Shown piece by piece: positions 33,827 through 43,700 of a stretch of 64,000 bases of DNA. The DNA comes from Macrocystis pyrifera (Eukaryota > Sar > Phaeophyceae > Laminariales > Laminariaceae): NCBI GenBank assembly GCA_031763025.1, contig JASSKH010000030.1:6067495-6131494 (forward strand). The letters run 5' to 3'. The stretch's first letter is position 1. The number at the start of each line of letters is the position of its first letter. A program made the translations under genes and the position numbers. The notes beneath the pieces are model-generated. The model searched no databases. It saw only the letters and a program-made list of their open reading frames with translations, and was not told the DNA's origin.

Positions 33827-34131
33827 TGAGTTTGGGGTGGCTGACTATGTAAAAGTCGCCGACGATCAATTGCGGTAGTTATTGAGTCAGCTACGATAAA
33901 AGGGGATATTTACACAGCGGTTGGTTACGTGCGTGCGTGTGGTAAATTTGCGGACTTGTGTGTGTGTTTGTGTTTTTTTTTTTTTTCGGCACGTTAATAC
34001 CTGCTGTCAGTCATGTCGATCCCTTTCAAAATTATCACAAACATTTGCCAGGCACGCACGTTTGCTGCGAGCGTCTGGATAACTGCTCACCACGGTGATC
34101 ATGTTTTCGCACCTAAAATTACTACAAATAT

Positions 34132-34455
34132 ATGTACTGGTACACGTCACCTGCGAGTGAGCGTGAGTTCGACCGATTGAATGGTTTGATAACTCATATA
34201 TGGGTTCTGAAAGTGAATATTTATTTTGACTGTAGTGTTAAGTACGTTATCCCCTTCTATTGTAACCAATCAGCAATTGTCACGGGAATTTGGCATGCCG
34301 TGGCTGGACCCGACGACAACTACAGTAAACAGGCGTGTTTTGGTCTTTATTCAGAAGGACAAATTTACCCAGACTTTTCGGGAGATAATGAGTCCACAGG
34401 AAAATCGGCTTTGTCACGAGAAACAAACTACTTGAAGTGCATGGTCAGTAGCTGA
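34132..34455 (+). CDS. Hypothetical ORF, ~107 residues
   Basis: Open frame of ordinary, non-repetitive composition (for example IVTGIWHAVAGPDDNYSKQA then CFGLYSEGQIYPDFSGDNES). A second plus frame (34226-34435) is open over the same bases, so coding status is unresolved. The listed start is TTG or ATG near 34132 and may instead follow an acceptor. No domain is recognised. Confidence 0.2.
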   Translation: MYWYTSPASEREFDRLNGLITHIWVLKVNIYFDCSVKYVIPFYCNQSAIVTGIWHAVAGPDDNYSKQACFGLYSEGQIYPDFSGDNESTGKSALSRETNYLKCMVSS

Positions 34456-34548
34456 AAGATAGCATATACCGTGCTATTATATTGGAGAGGAGACCAAGTT
34501 TTATCGTATCGAACCCCGGTGCGGTTTTTCTGTTTGCAGAATACTACG

Positions 34549-34736
34549 GTTTGGTTCGGTTCGGTTCGGTTCGGTTCGGTTCGGTTCGGTTCGGTTCGGT
34601 TCGGTTCGGTTCGGTTCGGTTCGGTTCGGTTCGGTTCGGTTCGGTTCGGTTCGGTCCGGTTCGGTTCGGTTCAGTTCGGTTCCGTTCGGTTCCGTTCGGT
34701 TCCGTTCGGTCCCGTTCGGTTCCGTTCGGTTCGGTT
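34549..34736. repeat. (TTCGG)n pentanucleotide array
   Basis: About 37 units of TTCGG; the right third carries TTCCG and TCCCG variants. Because 5 is not a multiple of 3, all frames give a periodic 5-residue peptide (SVRFG), and both strands stay open. Not taken as coding. Confidence 0.97.
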
Positions 34737-34909
34737 CAGCCGCGCCGAACCTCACACCGCACCGTAAGAAAACACCGCATTGCGAAAAATCCTGGAATAC
34801 TCCCCACCAGCGGCCCCGGCTTTCTTCGGCTGGTCGATACGCTGAGTGCTATCATACGATACCGTCACTCTTGTTTTCGACACTTTTTTTTTTGTTGCCC
34901 CTCTTTTAG

Positions 34910-35019
34910 CCCTTCTTGGACTGACTGCAGTCCCGCCTTTGGGGGGCAGTTGAGGGACAAATCACTTGGAATTTGAGCATTTTGTCCCCAAAACAGGACT
35001 GCAGTTTCTCAAAAGGTTA
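34910..35019. mobile_element. F2 MITE
   Basis: GCCCTTCTTGGACTGACTGC at the left, TTTGTCCCCAAAACAGGACT at the right. A small insertion lies in the left arm. Confidence 0.82.
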
Positions 35020-35558
35020 AGGGGCTCGCCTCGGTTTCCTCAAAGCAGTTCGAAGAGCGCTCCGTCCCGAAAGACAGGGACCCTTTTGCACGATGATATT
35101 GCTTCGCGCTGATACTAAATTATTGTTATTATAGTGCTTGCCATCCGACAGCGCGTGCAGCATGAGCTTTCGACGTTGAGACCCCCCCGAAACATTGCTG
35201 ACAGACGAAAACCACGGAAAAACAAACGAAACCTATGAACAAGGAAGGTCTACCTACCTTCTTCTTATGTCTATAATTGCTGCTAGTGTTCTCGCCATCC
35301 GACGATGTGTACCATTTCATGGCGTGGGCGTCAACGTCGATCACTCGAAAGCACCCCGCGAGAAGAAAACCACACGGGAAGCGAATAGAAACCTATATCT
35401 GTCTATCTAGGCAAAAAGTGTAACTCCCTTCTGTACAGTACTCACTTCCGGCTTTTGAGCTCTCCATCTACTCCATTTTTCGCTGTCCTTTTGCTTTTCT
35501 TCCTTTTCTTGAAATTAAACCCACATATTTCAATGCGGAGAGATTTATGCGTACTGTA

Positions 35559-35663
35559 TTACGGGGGGCCATAGTAAGTAGGACCAAGTATTGTTATAAA
35601 AAATGGGTGAATATATAGGTTTTTGTGAGCACCGCAGGTCCTATTTACTATGGGCCCCCGTAA
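35559..35663 (+). mobile_element. F1 MITE
   Basis: TA-flanked, TTACGGGGGGCCATAGTAAG to TTACTATGGGCCCCCGTAA. Confidence 0.92.
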
Positions 35664-35813
35664 TAGTGTCCATACGCACACACGGGTGTTTCCGTCGCAC
35701 ATTGTTGTCCGTGCAGCGGTATCAGCGCTTTAGATTGATACTACTGCTTCGGTCGTCACTGGTTTTTATCCTCTGGCGTGCGTTCGGTGTTTCGATACTA
35801 CTATTAATATCTA

Positions 35814-35922
35814 TTACGGAAGACCACATTAAATAGGACCTACGGTACTCACAAAAACCTAAATATGTCGCTATTAATACCAACGATATTCGGTCCTATT
35901 TACTGTGTGTGGTCCCCCGTAA
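35814..35922 (-). mobile_element. F1 MITE
   Basis: TTACGGAAGACCACATTAAA to GTGTGTGGTCCCCCGTAA. Followed after five bases by another copy in the opposite orientation. Confidence 0.88.
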
Positions 35923-35927
35923 TACTA

Positions 35928-36032
35928 TTACGGGGGTCCATAGTTAACGGGACCAAATATTGTTAGTAAAAATACCTAAATGTATAGGTTTTTGTGTATG
36001 CCATAGGTCCTGTTAACTATAGACCGCCGTAA
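35928..36032 (+). mobile_element. F1 MITE, TTAAC subtype
   Basis: TTACGGGGGTCCATAGTTAA to CCTGTTAACTATAGACCGCC. The arms match each other at the subtype positions (AGTTAAC pairs with GTTAACT). Confidence 0.92.
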
Positions 36033-36386
36033 TACTACTACTAATCAGAACCAACGATGTGAATGTTAAGGTCTTAATCCGTTGAGCTAAACGTGAAAGG
36101 CTAACCAATCTAAGCCTTACAACACTCCCCCCCCCCCTGGAACGGACCGGATATACGGGTCGACGTGTGACATCAACACGCACGCGGTTCCAATTTCTGG
36201 GGATCCAGGAAAAAGAGTATTTTTTCAGATTCTTGACGATGAGGAGATCCGCTTTTTTTGTTTTAAAAAAGCGATTTCATGGTGGAGGTGAGGTTCGAAA
36301 GTCACGACCAACCGATAACGACCCATGTACTGCCGCCGACGCCATTTGTTAAGGTCTTAGTCCGCTGGGCTAAAGGTGACACGTTG

Positions 36387-36479
36387 ACCCCTTTAGTACC
36401 GCAGTCCCGATTTGGGGACAAACCAGTCTAACTCCAAGTGATTTGTCCCCAAAACAGGACTGCGGGTACTAAAAGGGCG
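36387..36479. mobile_element. F2 MITE
   Basis: ACCCCTTTAGTACCGCAGTC to AGGACTGCGGGTACTAAAAG. Very regular hairpin. Confidence 0.9.
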
Positions 36480-36689
36480 AATTTAACCACGTTCTCTCGC
36501 CTACCCAATCTATAACCCTCACAACAGTGAAGCCAAAAATCAGGTATCCCCCCCATGCGCACACGCAAAAGCCATTTTTGGTTCTCTGGCTGACTTATGT
36601 TCCCCCGAAGTCACTACCATGATGCTACGTATCAATATGATGATATCAATGCTGACGGTGCTGACGGCGTGTAACGTATAGCGTGTACC

Positions 36690-36716
36690 TTGCTGCTGCT
36701 GCTGCTGCTGCTGCTC
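36690..36716. repeat. (GCT)n microsatellite
   Basis: Nine perfect CTG/GCT units followed by a short TC run. Confidence 0.95.
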
Positions 36717-36769
36717 TCTCTCTCTATCTTTGTTTAGCGCGTTAGGGCATCAATAATACGTGCGTACCG

Positions 36770-37150
36770 ATACCTATCGTACCAGTACCGGGTGTAAGTT
36801 TTCAAGCAGATGTCATGATGGCGATGGCGCGGGGCGTGGCATGTACATAGATGGGGGCGGGGCGGCGGCGGGAGCGGGGCGGGGGGGGGGGGGGGGGGGA
36901 GTGAAATGAAATGTAGACGCGCAGTAGGACAAACGGCGACCATAGATAGACAGAACAATCTTGTTCAGCTTGTTAGGGTATATATAATACGTACGTACCA
37001 ATACGTACTATCTGGGACCAGGTATTTCGAAGCAGATGATAACAACATGATGATGATAATGCTGGCGTGGTGTGGTGGCATGTAGGTTGTTGGTGAGGGC
37101 GGGGGGGGGGGGGGGGGGGGGGGGGCGCGGGGGGGGGGGGGCTGGCATGC
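36770..37150. repeat. Tandem ~230-bp duplication with poly-G runs
   Basis: Two related blocks, 36740-36960 and 36970-37190, share TACGTACC(G/A)ATAC, AAGCAGATG, GTGGCATGTA, GGGCGGGG plus long G runs, GCGCAGTAGGACAAACG and ATAGACAGAACAAT. The right block has a G run of about 28. Confidence 0.75.
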
Positions 37151-37512
37151 AAATGCGCAGTGCGCAGTAGGACAAACGCATATATAGACAGAACAATGCG
37201 TCACGTACGTACGTACGTGCGTAACACAAAAGGAAGGGCGGCACACGTGCTTCACGGCGCGATTCAAGTGCGTACACGCGCACACAGAAAGGTGAAAGGA
37301 GGGGGCCGCGGGGAAGAGCGATGGTGTTTCTCGATGCGCTGGTTTTTGTCGGCTTTTGTGACGTCACGTGCAATAAATACTTGCTTCTAAAGACGGGACA
37401 CAACACAAAACGTAATTCTAGATACGACAGACAGGGGTACAGACCTCGTACTAATAGCATTTTTTTTTTTGTCGAAACATCCGAAACAAAAGCCGCGGGG
37501 CTCGCGTCCTAA

Positions 37513-37663
37513 TCCCTTTTTTTGAGAACTGCACTCCAGTTTTGAGAACAAATGGGGGGGGAAAGTTACTTGGAATTAGAGTTAGACGGTCCCGTTTGGG
37601 GGACAAACTACTTGGAATTAGACTGGATTGCGCCCAAAACGGGACTGCGGTACTAAAAGGGTT
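37513..37663. mobile_element. F2 MITE with partially duplicated left arm
   Basis: Two left-arm versions occur (CTGCACTCCAGTTTTGAGAA at 37530 and GGTCCCGTTTGGGGGACAAA at 37588), then one right arm, CCAAAACGGGACTGCGGTAC. Confidence 0.75.
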
Positions 37664-37718
37664 GGAACACCATGTTTATTTTGCTTTTGTTATTATTCGT
37701 TGATATACCTATGTCATA

Positions 37719-37850
37719 TAGGGATTATCCTGGGCCGTGGGTAATCGATCGATCAATTTTCCCCTAGACATAGCTCAGTAGATAACACCTTCACACCTGG
37801 CGTCGTCGGCAGGATACGGGCTCGAACCTCACTTCGGACGTAGGTAACAT
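37719..37850 (+). repeat. tRNA-related repeat, TAGCTCAG family, copy 1
   Basis: GGATTATCCTGGGCCGTGGG, ATCGATCGATCA, then an A-box-like TAGCTCAGTAGATAACACC and a B-box-like GGCTCGAACCTC. Related units at 54911 and 55187. The acceptor stems do not pair, so this is not a tRNA gene. Confidence 0.6.
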
Positions 37851-37998
37851 ATATACCTTCACACCTACTCTGGGCCATCGGGTTTCGGACTCTTTTTTTT
37901 TTCTCCCTCAAGAGACGCGCGCTACGATAGAGGGAGGTATACGAGGCACATTTCGGTAAAAAAACAAAAACAAAATGTGAATGACGGGGGCTCCTTAA

Positions 37999-38213
37999 GC
38001 TTTTTAGAACTGCACTTCCGTTTTGGGGACGAAACCGCTCAAGTGTTCAAGTATTGCGGAGGGCCATACTCGTAGTAAATAGCACCTGCGGTACACACAA
38101 AAACGTGTGTGTATATTTCCCCATTTTTACTAACAAAATTTGGTCCCATTTTACTATGTATGGTCCCCCGTAACATAGTCTGTCCCCGAAACGGGACTGC
38201 AATCCCGAAACTT
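37999..38213. mobile_element. F2 MITE split by an F1 MITE
   Basis: The left half TTTTTAGAACTGCACTTCCG ends at 38051. The right half GTCTGTCCCCGAAACGGGAC starts at 38178. The F1 copy fills the gap. Confidence 0.82.
38054..38175 (-). mobile_element. F1 MITE inside an F2 MITE
   Basis: Flanked by TA at 38052-38053 and 38176-38177. Arms TTGCGGAGGGCCATACTCGT and TATGGTCCCCCGTAAC. Core TTTTTACTAACAAAATTTGG. Confidence 0.88.
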
Positions 38214-38432
38214 GGTCAACCCAAAATCGTCGGAATGCCTTCCTTGTTTCGCAAAAAATGACTTTTTTGTGTGCTCAAGGTCATGGGACTCAACCATCGG
38301 GTAGCACTCTTCATTTTTGTGCAAAAGTCGTTTTTTTGGAGCTCCTCGGGAAACGGATGATGCACCTCTGATGTAGCATGCGCGAAAATATATATATATC
38401 ATTGTTCTTGGTAAGAGGTGGGTGTGGAGCTA

Positions 38433-38643
38433 CTACGGGGGACCATAGTAAACAGGACCAAATTTTGTTATTGCGGGGGACCATAGTTAACAGGACCAAA
38501 TATTGTTAGTGAAAATAGGTAAAAATATAGGGTTTTGTGTGTACCGTAGGTCCTATTAACTATGGACCACCGTAATAGTAAAAATGGGTAAATATATAGG
38601 TTTTGTGTGCACCGTAGGTCCTATTTACTACGGTCCTCCGTAA
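38433..38643 (+). mobile_element. F1 MITE split by another F1 MITE
   Basis: Outer copy: TACGGGGGACCATAGTAAAC up to TTTTGTTA (38470), resuming at GTAAAAATGGGTAAATATAT (38578) and ending ACTACGGTCCTCCGTAA. Confidence 0.93.
38471..38575 (+). mobile_element. Inner F1 MITE with clear TA duplication
   Basis: TTGCGGGGGACCATAGTTAA to CTATGGACCACCGTAA. TA at 38469-38470 and 38576-38577. The outer copy consensus has a single TA here, so the target duplication is TA. Confidence 0.95.
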
Positions 38644-38649
38644 TAGCTA

Positions 38650-40560
38650 GCTCCTGATGCAAGGAGCCCCACAAGCAACGGGGATGAACCCCCCGCCCCC
38701 CCTCCACCCCCCCCCCCGTCGTACGTATATACACATACATATGGCATGTGTCTCTACTACATTGGACTGAATTTACGCGCTGTACATGATTATCGGAAGC
38801 CAAATGGGCGGTAACATAAGGACCGTATAGAGATCAATATGAATGACAAGTGGTGCTTATATTTAGATCCAGAGTGGTGCAGTTTAACCCCCTTGAGCCT
38901 TCAGCGAGGAACATTGATGATGAGATGAAAAGTGACGACCACCTACACAGCAAACGGCCACGACTATAGACCTGGGAGGGGGAGAACGATGCAGATTTGT
39001 GTCCGCGAGTCACGATGCAACAAGGAATCGTATCGTGCGGCACGGCGCGCCACATGGTCCCGTTGATTACACGTACTCTACTGCTGTTGCTGGGCGCTCC
39101 CGCTTGCCCTCGTAGACGGCCGATGACACCAAAGGTTTTGTCGTTGTGTTGGTCGGTCGCTTTGTGTTGGCCGGTCACTACGTCGGGATCCCCTCCGAAT
39201 GGTTCACAACGATGATGATATCGAAAATACTAACTAACGACCGACCCCTATCAAAAGAAAAAGAAGCCCTTCAAGAAACTCACACCCCGAAATTTCCGAG
39301 AGAACAGGAAATTCGGGAGCGATTTCTTAGGCAAAAGAAGAGGACGTGCGCTGCGACATAGGGGCAACAACAGAACATTTTGGCCGGAACATTTCTGAGC
39401 GACCGAAGAGTTATTCAATGAGGCTGGAAAAACCTCTGTTCGTAATCTACATGCAGCGTGATTAGTTTTTTTTTTTTTTTAAATCCTCCGGCGGGTTTGG
39501 TAAAAGTATAGCGTAAGCTTACCACACTTCTACGTTTAGAATACCTTTCGTGTGCCAATTTTACCCGTCGCTCCCGTTGCAACATCAGTTACAGCAGTTG
39601 TACAGTGGGTACCCCGCAATAAAGCAGCCAGTGATACGACCAAAGGTAGAGATGAGGCAGGGGCCCGGTCGGCTCTTGTCCCGATTTAAAATTCAATATA
39701 TATCGTGTCCAAGCGGTTTCTCCCGCTTCCTTTAAAGACCGGTTTCGGCCTTTCCCCCGAGTTGAGGCATGCGGGGCCTTGAATCGGGACAACGGAAAAA
39801 AGTAGCAATAGTAGGTTAAAGCTCGTGACTACGGACGCCAAGACCATGCTTTCGAGTGCGGCCAGTCCTGAGGCAGATGTTTTGCTTGCGAAAAAAGTTG
39901 CAGAAAGCGCCTATTATTAATCTCAGCGTTAGTTTGCAATTTTTTAAGCACTAAGACAAGTTCAACTGCCTTGTCCCGTACCTGCCTTGCCGCGGGGGTA
40001 CCCATGGTATAGCAAACCCATGGGGATTTGTTCATTTTTTGTTTTGCTTCTTCGAGTTTTTTTTTATCAAAAGTCGGCTTTTGGGCGAAAAGGTAGAAAA
40101 AAAGAGTTGTGTTCATTGTTTACTTTTAAAAATGTCAAATTCGTTTTTCAAGGTTTTTCCCCCGACAATGTCCAGCTCATGTTGTCTCGATCACTCAAAA
40201 CTCCAGTCGACCGCCATCAAGACAGAAGAAAATGTCAAAGCTGAAATCGAACAGGGCAAGGAAGCCGTGTTGTACGCGCGCACTTAACTTACATGTTTCA
40301 CAGTGTTTTTTGGTTTCTATGTACCAGCCTCCGGCCTGAAATCGATTTTCTCTTCTTACTGCCTTGTCTCTCATGGCCACTTAATATACCCTACGGTTTT
40401 GCCTCCCCAGCCCAGACTCCATCCCTAAGCCATGACTGTAAACCTGTCACCCCCCGCCCCGCCCCCCCGCACGCGCTCCTTCCAATCTCCTGGGAACCCC
40501 AGAATAGGAGTTCAAAGCAAGGCGCCCTCCTCGAGATGACTACCTGTGTGGTAACCGAGA
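38650..40560. other. No gene recognised
   Basis: Overlapping open frames on both strands at 38834-39361 lack recognisable domains; one plus frame ends in a charged stretch (PREQEIRERFLRQKKR). 39466-39480 is a T run followed by CCTCCGGCGGG, matching inverted sequence at 27525. 39700-39790 contains hairpin-like GC-rich sequence. Confidence 0.4.
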
Positions 40561-40734
40561 CTACAGGCAAGAAAGAGGCTCTCCTTGAAAAAATCCTTCA
40601 TGGCAAGGGGACTGCCATCCCCCCCCCCCCCCCCCCCTCCCTCCCCCCAGTACGTTTGCCGCAGCTGACCGGTGAAGCTTCTCCATTCCACCCCGAGATA
40701 CCCCAAAAAGAAAATCCACCGCGGAAGTGGCGAG

Positions 40735-43700
40735 TTCGAAGCCGACACTCGTCGACGGACGCCTTTTCGTGTCCCGGACGAGCACAGTGTTGGCGCTCGC
40801 GCGCCTCGGGGATAGTAGAGACAGCCGATAGGTCGTTGTCAGGGTTGGTTGCCGCCGCGAAGTAGGTGTTCCGTCCCCGCTTTTTAGGGTCTGCGTGGGA
40901 CACTCACCCAGCACGGTGGCCTTGTCTCGGTACTCGCGGTGTCGGTCCCTCCCAACAAACCTCCTCTCGTGGTGATGACGATGTCCACTTCCTCAGGTTC
41001 CGGTCCGCCGTAAAGACTTACAGTACTTTCGACTTTCTGATCAGGGATCCCAAGCCGTTTCGACCGTACTGCGGAAGATCGCCTGGAGAAGAACGGGGGG
41101 CTGGTGCTGGTTCACGATGCTGCCCGGGTTTTGGGGGGGGGGGGCAGCGGCGGCGTGCGTGTCGCGTGTCCACGTCCGACTGCATCATCGCAGCAGGGAC
41201 ACGTCGCCTCTACATTCCTACTCGTCAACACCCACCGTTCGGCTTGCTTATCCCCACGGAGTCTGAGGAAGGTATGACCTCGGAGCCGCGGCGGAAGGCA
41301 GGCGGCAGCTCCTCCGACCCTCTGTAGACAACAGTAGGAGCAGCGTTGGTGGAGGCTCTTGCTTTTTCATCCCCTTTAGTTCGTTGGGTTGTGCCCTGAG
41401 GCAAACGGTAGCGCCTCCAACCCCCTGCACTCCTGTTGCGAGAAGCCTTGGCGAAGGCTCTTGTCTCCATGCCCCCTAGCGGGCAGTCCGGTCCCGGCGG
41501 GCGGACCATCTCTGGCAGCTGGTACAGAAAAGATGTGTGCGCGCCCGGTTGGCGAGCTTGCCCAACTTTTTGTTGAGCTTTCCGGGAGTCACTTGTGATC
41601 GCGTCGAGCGCGCCGTCAGCATGTCGACCTCTGGGCGCCACGGGAGCGGCGTCCTCCTCCGTACCGAGACCCCAGCCCAGCCTAAACTCAGGGACGATGC
41701 TAGACATCGCCTCCTTTGAGAATCCACCATGTGTCTCGAATCTACCTCAGGCTGGTTCCGAGCTAGGCGATGATGCTCGATTCGAAGAGCCCATTCATCT
41801 ATTAGGTCTCTCAACGGGCCGGCAAGGTCCGCCAGAACCTCCAGTAATATCCCGACCCCGCTCTCAATAGGAGCGGGCGACCTCCTAGATCTCGTCGGTG
41901 CCACCTCCCTCCCGGAAGAACGGTTGTGCCTCCGCCGCTCCCGGCAGCGGTACGTAAGTCGATGCTTCTCTTCGTATACCCACGCGTCGCGCCCCGTTCA
42001 TCGTTCTTCGCTCTCCTTGCGCTCTTCAAGGGATGAAATCGTTTCAATAAAACACGCTTGGGGTAGCTTGCAAGACACCCTCGAGGTAGCGGTGTCCTAT
42101 GCCCGACGGATTGGATGGGGGTGAAAGCCGCCACTTCCCTGTCCGGCGTGTCAGCGAGGCAGCGCGCGAGGCAGTCGTCCGCGCCTCCGTCTTTCACAAC
42201 CCCCCATGGTTCTCCGTGCCGACCGGAGGGGGAGTGCCCACCACCGTCACCTTCATGTCGATGCGGACGTCGGCTTTTTGCAGGCGCGAAATCTCCTCCC
42301 CCGCCGGAGGTAACAACCCTAACCGTAAAAACCGCGACACTCATAAGGTCGACATATATATGTATGTCCTCCATACTTTTCAAGTATTTTTGCTCATTCT
42401 CCCTCAAACTCCCCGCCGGACGTGCTTCAGCCCCGGTCGCAGCGTGAGGCAGAACGTCGCCGACCCCATAGAGTCCCGCTGCTTCTGGACCCTGCCGGAG
42501 CAAAAGCGACCATCCGGGTCTCCCCGGAGTCCGTCCGGGATAGCGCGCCACCTGGTCTCGCACCATAACAGTTCGCCAAAATAAACGGCGTCAGCGCTAG
42601 CACGCAGTTGGCAGTCTCCTCAAGCACAGCAGTCCTGTTAACTGGGTTGAAGGCGTTGGAGCGGTCGGTCAGAACGAACCTATTTCCCGGGTCGTGTAGC
42701 GCTCGTGCCCTCATCCCCACGTGGTCCACCCCTCCCGGCACCGCGACCCCAAACCACCTCGCCTCGCGATTGAACCCCTCTAGCCGCGGCCACCACTACA
42801 TCACAACCCCCGCGGCAAAGAGCCACCCCCACAAAAGCCAACGCAAACCGATCGACGCTTTTACCCTGAAAAGCCCTGAAAAGCGCGGTGAGGCTCGACT
42901 GCAAGAGGCGGGAGCGCGTCCGGCTCGTCAACGATTCCCCGCTAGGTTTTTTGTCAATGCTCGCGCCTAACTCCGCCCGCCTGATGTCGGTGTGGATGAC
43001 GGACAGCGGACAGCAGGTGCGCGAACCTTTGATTTTTTTTTTTCTGGGGTCCGATAAAGCGCTACAAGAGCCGACGATATAGAAAATTACCTGGGGGGCG
43101 TAGTATTCCTCGTCCGGGCGTCACGGAGGGAGCATTTCCTTACTCCACTTAGGTAGCACTCGCCGGCGCTGCAGCCACCGCGGCCGTGGAGACGGTGACG
43201 TGATATTCGGTTGGGAGTTTGGCCACCAGCGTGGCCCACACCTCCTCGTTGCCTGCCTCAAGCGCGACTCTGCCAGAAGGGTGCGCCCTGCGACTTTCAC
43301 CATCTTCCCGCGTGCCCACACGCCGACGACGCACATTCGATCATTGCCTCCTCCGAAGCTTCTTGGGCGGCACCCCGCTCCCCTGTGTCCCCTTCCCTCG
43401 AGTACGAGATCAGCCACGGGAGCACGAGGACTATGTCGCCGCTCTCTATATACCACCAACCCGAACCTCTGTTGCCTCTTGATGCGGCCGTCTGGTGAGG
43501 GCAGCAGGGCCAGCAGGACGTGCCACAGCGTGATCGCCCGCAGGAGCGAGCACCAAAGTTCCAGTTCGGCCGGTGTTCTCCTAAGTCCTAGTTGATGATT
43601 TCAAACCCGTGAACGCTCAAGCGCGTGTGCATGCGTGCCTGCCAGGTTCGTCTGCAACTTTCACCTTTTCTCGAAGAGTTGCTGCAGGTCATCCAGAGAA

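Noticed and set aside
34471-34976. Long open frames encoding RSVRFG-type repeats on both strands
   Set aside because: They are read through a (TTCGG)n pentanucleotide array, which leaves all frames open in periodic fashion.
41811-42566. Minus-strand 251-residue frame as an intact gene
   Set aside because: It is a hybrid of frames within the frameshifted reverse-transcriptase relic; conserved RT pieces jump in and out of it.
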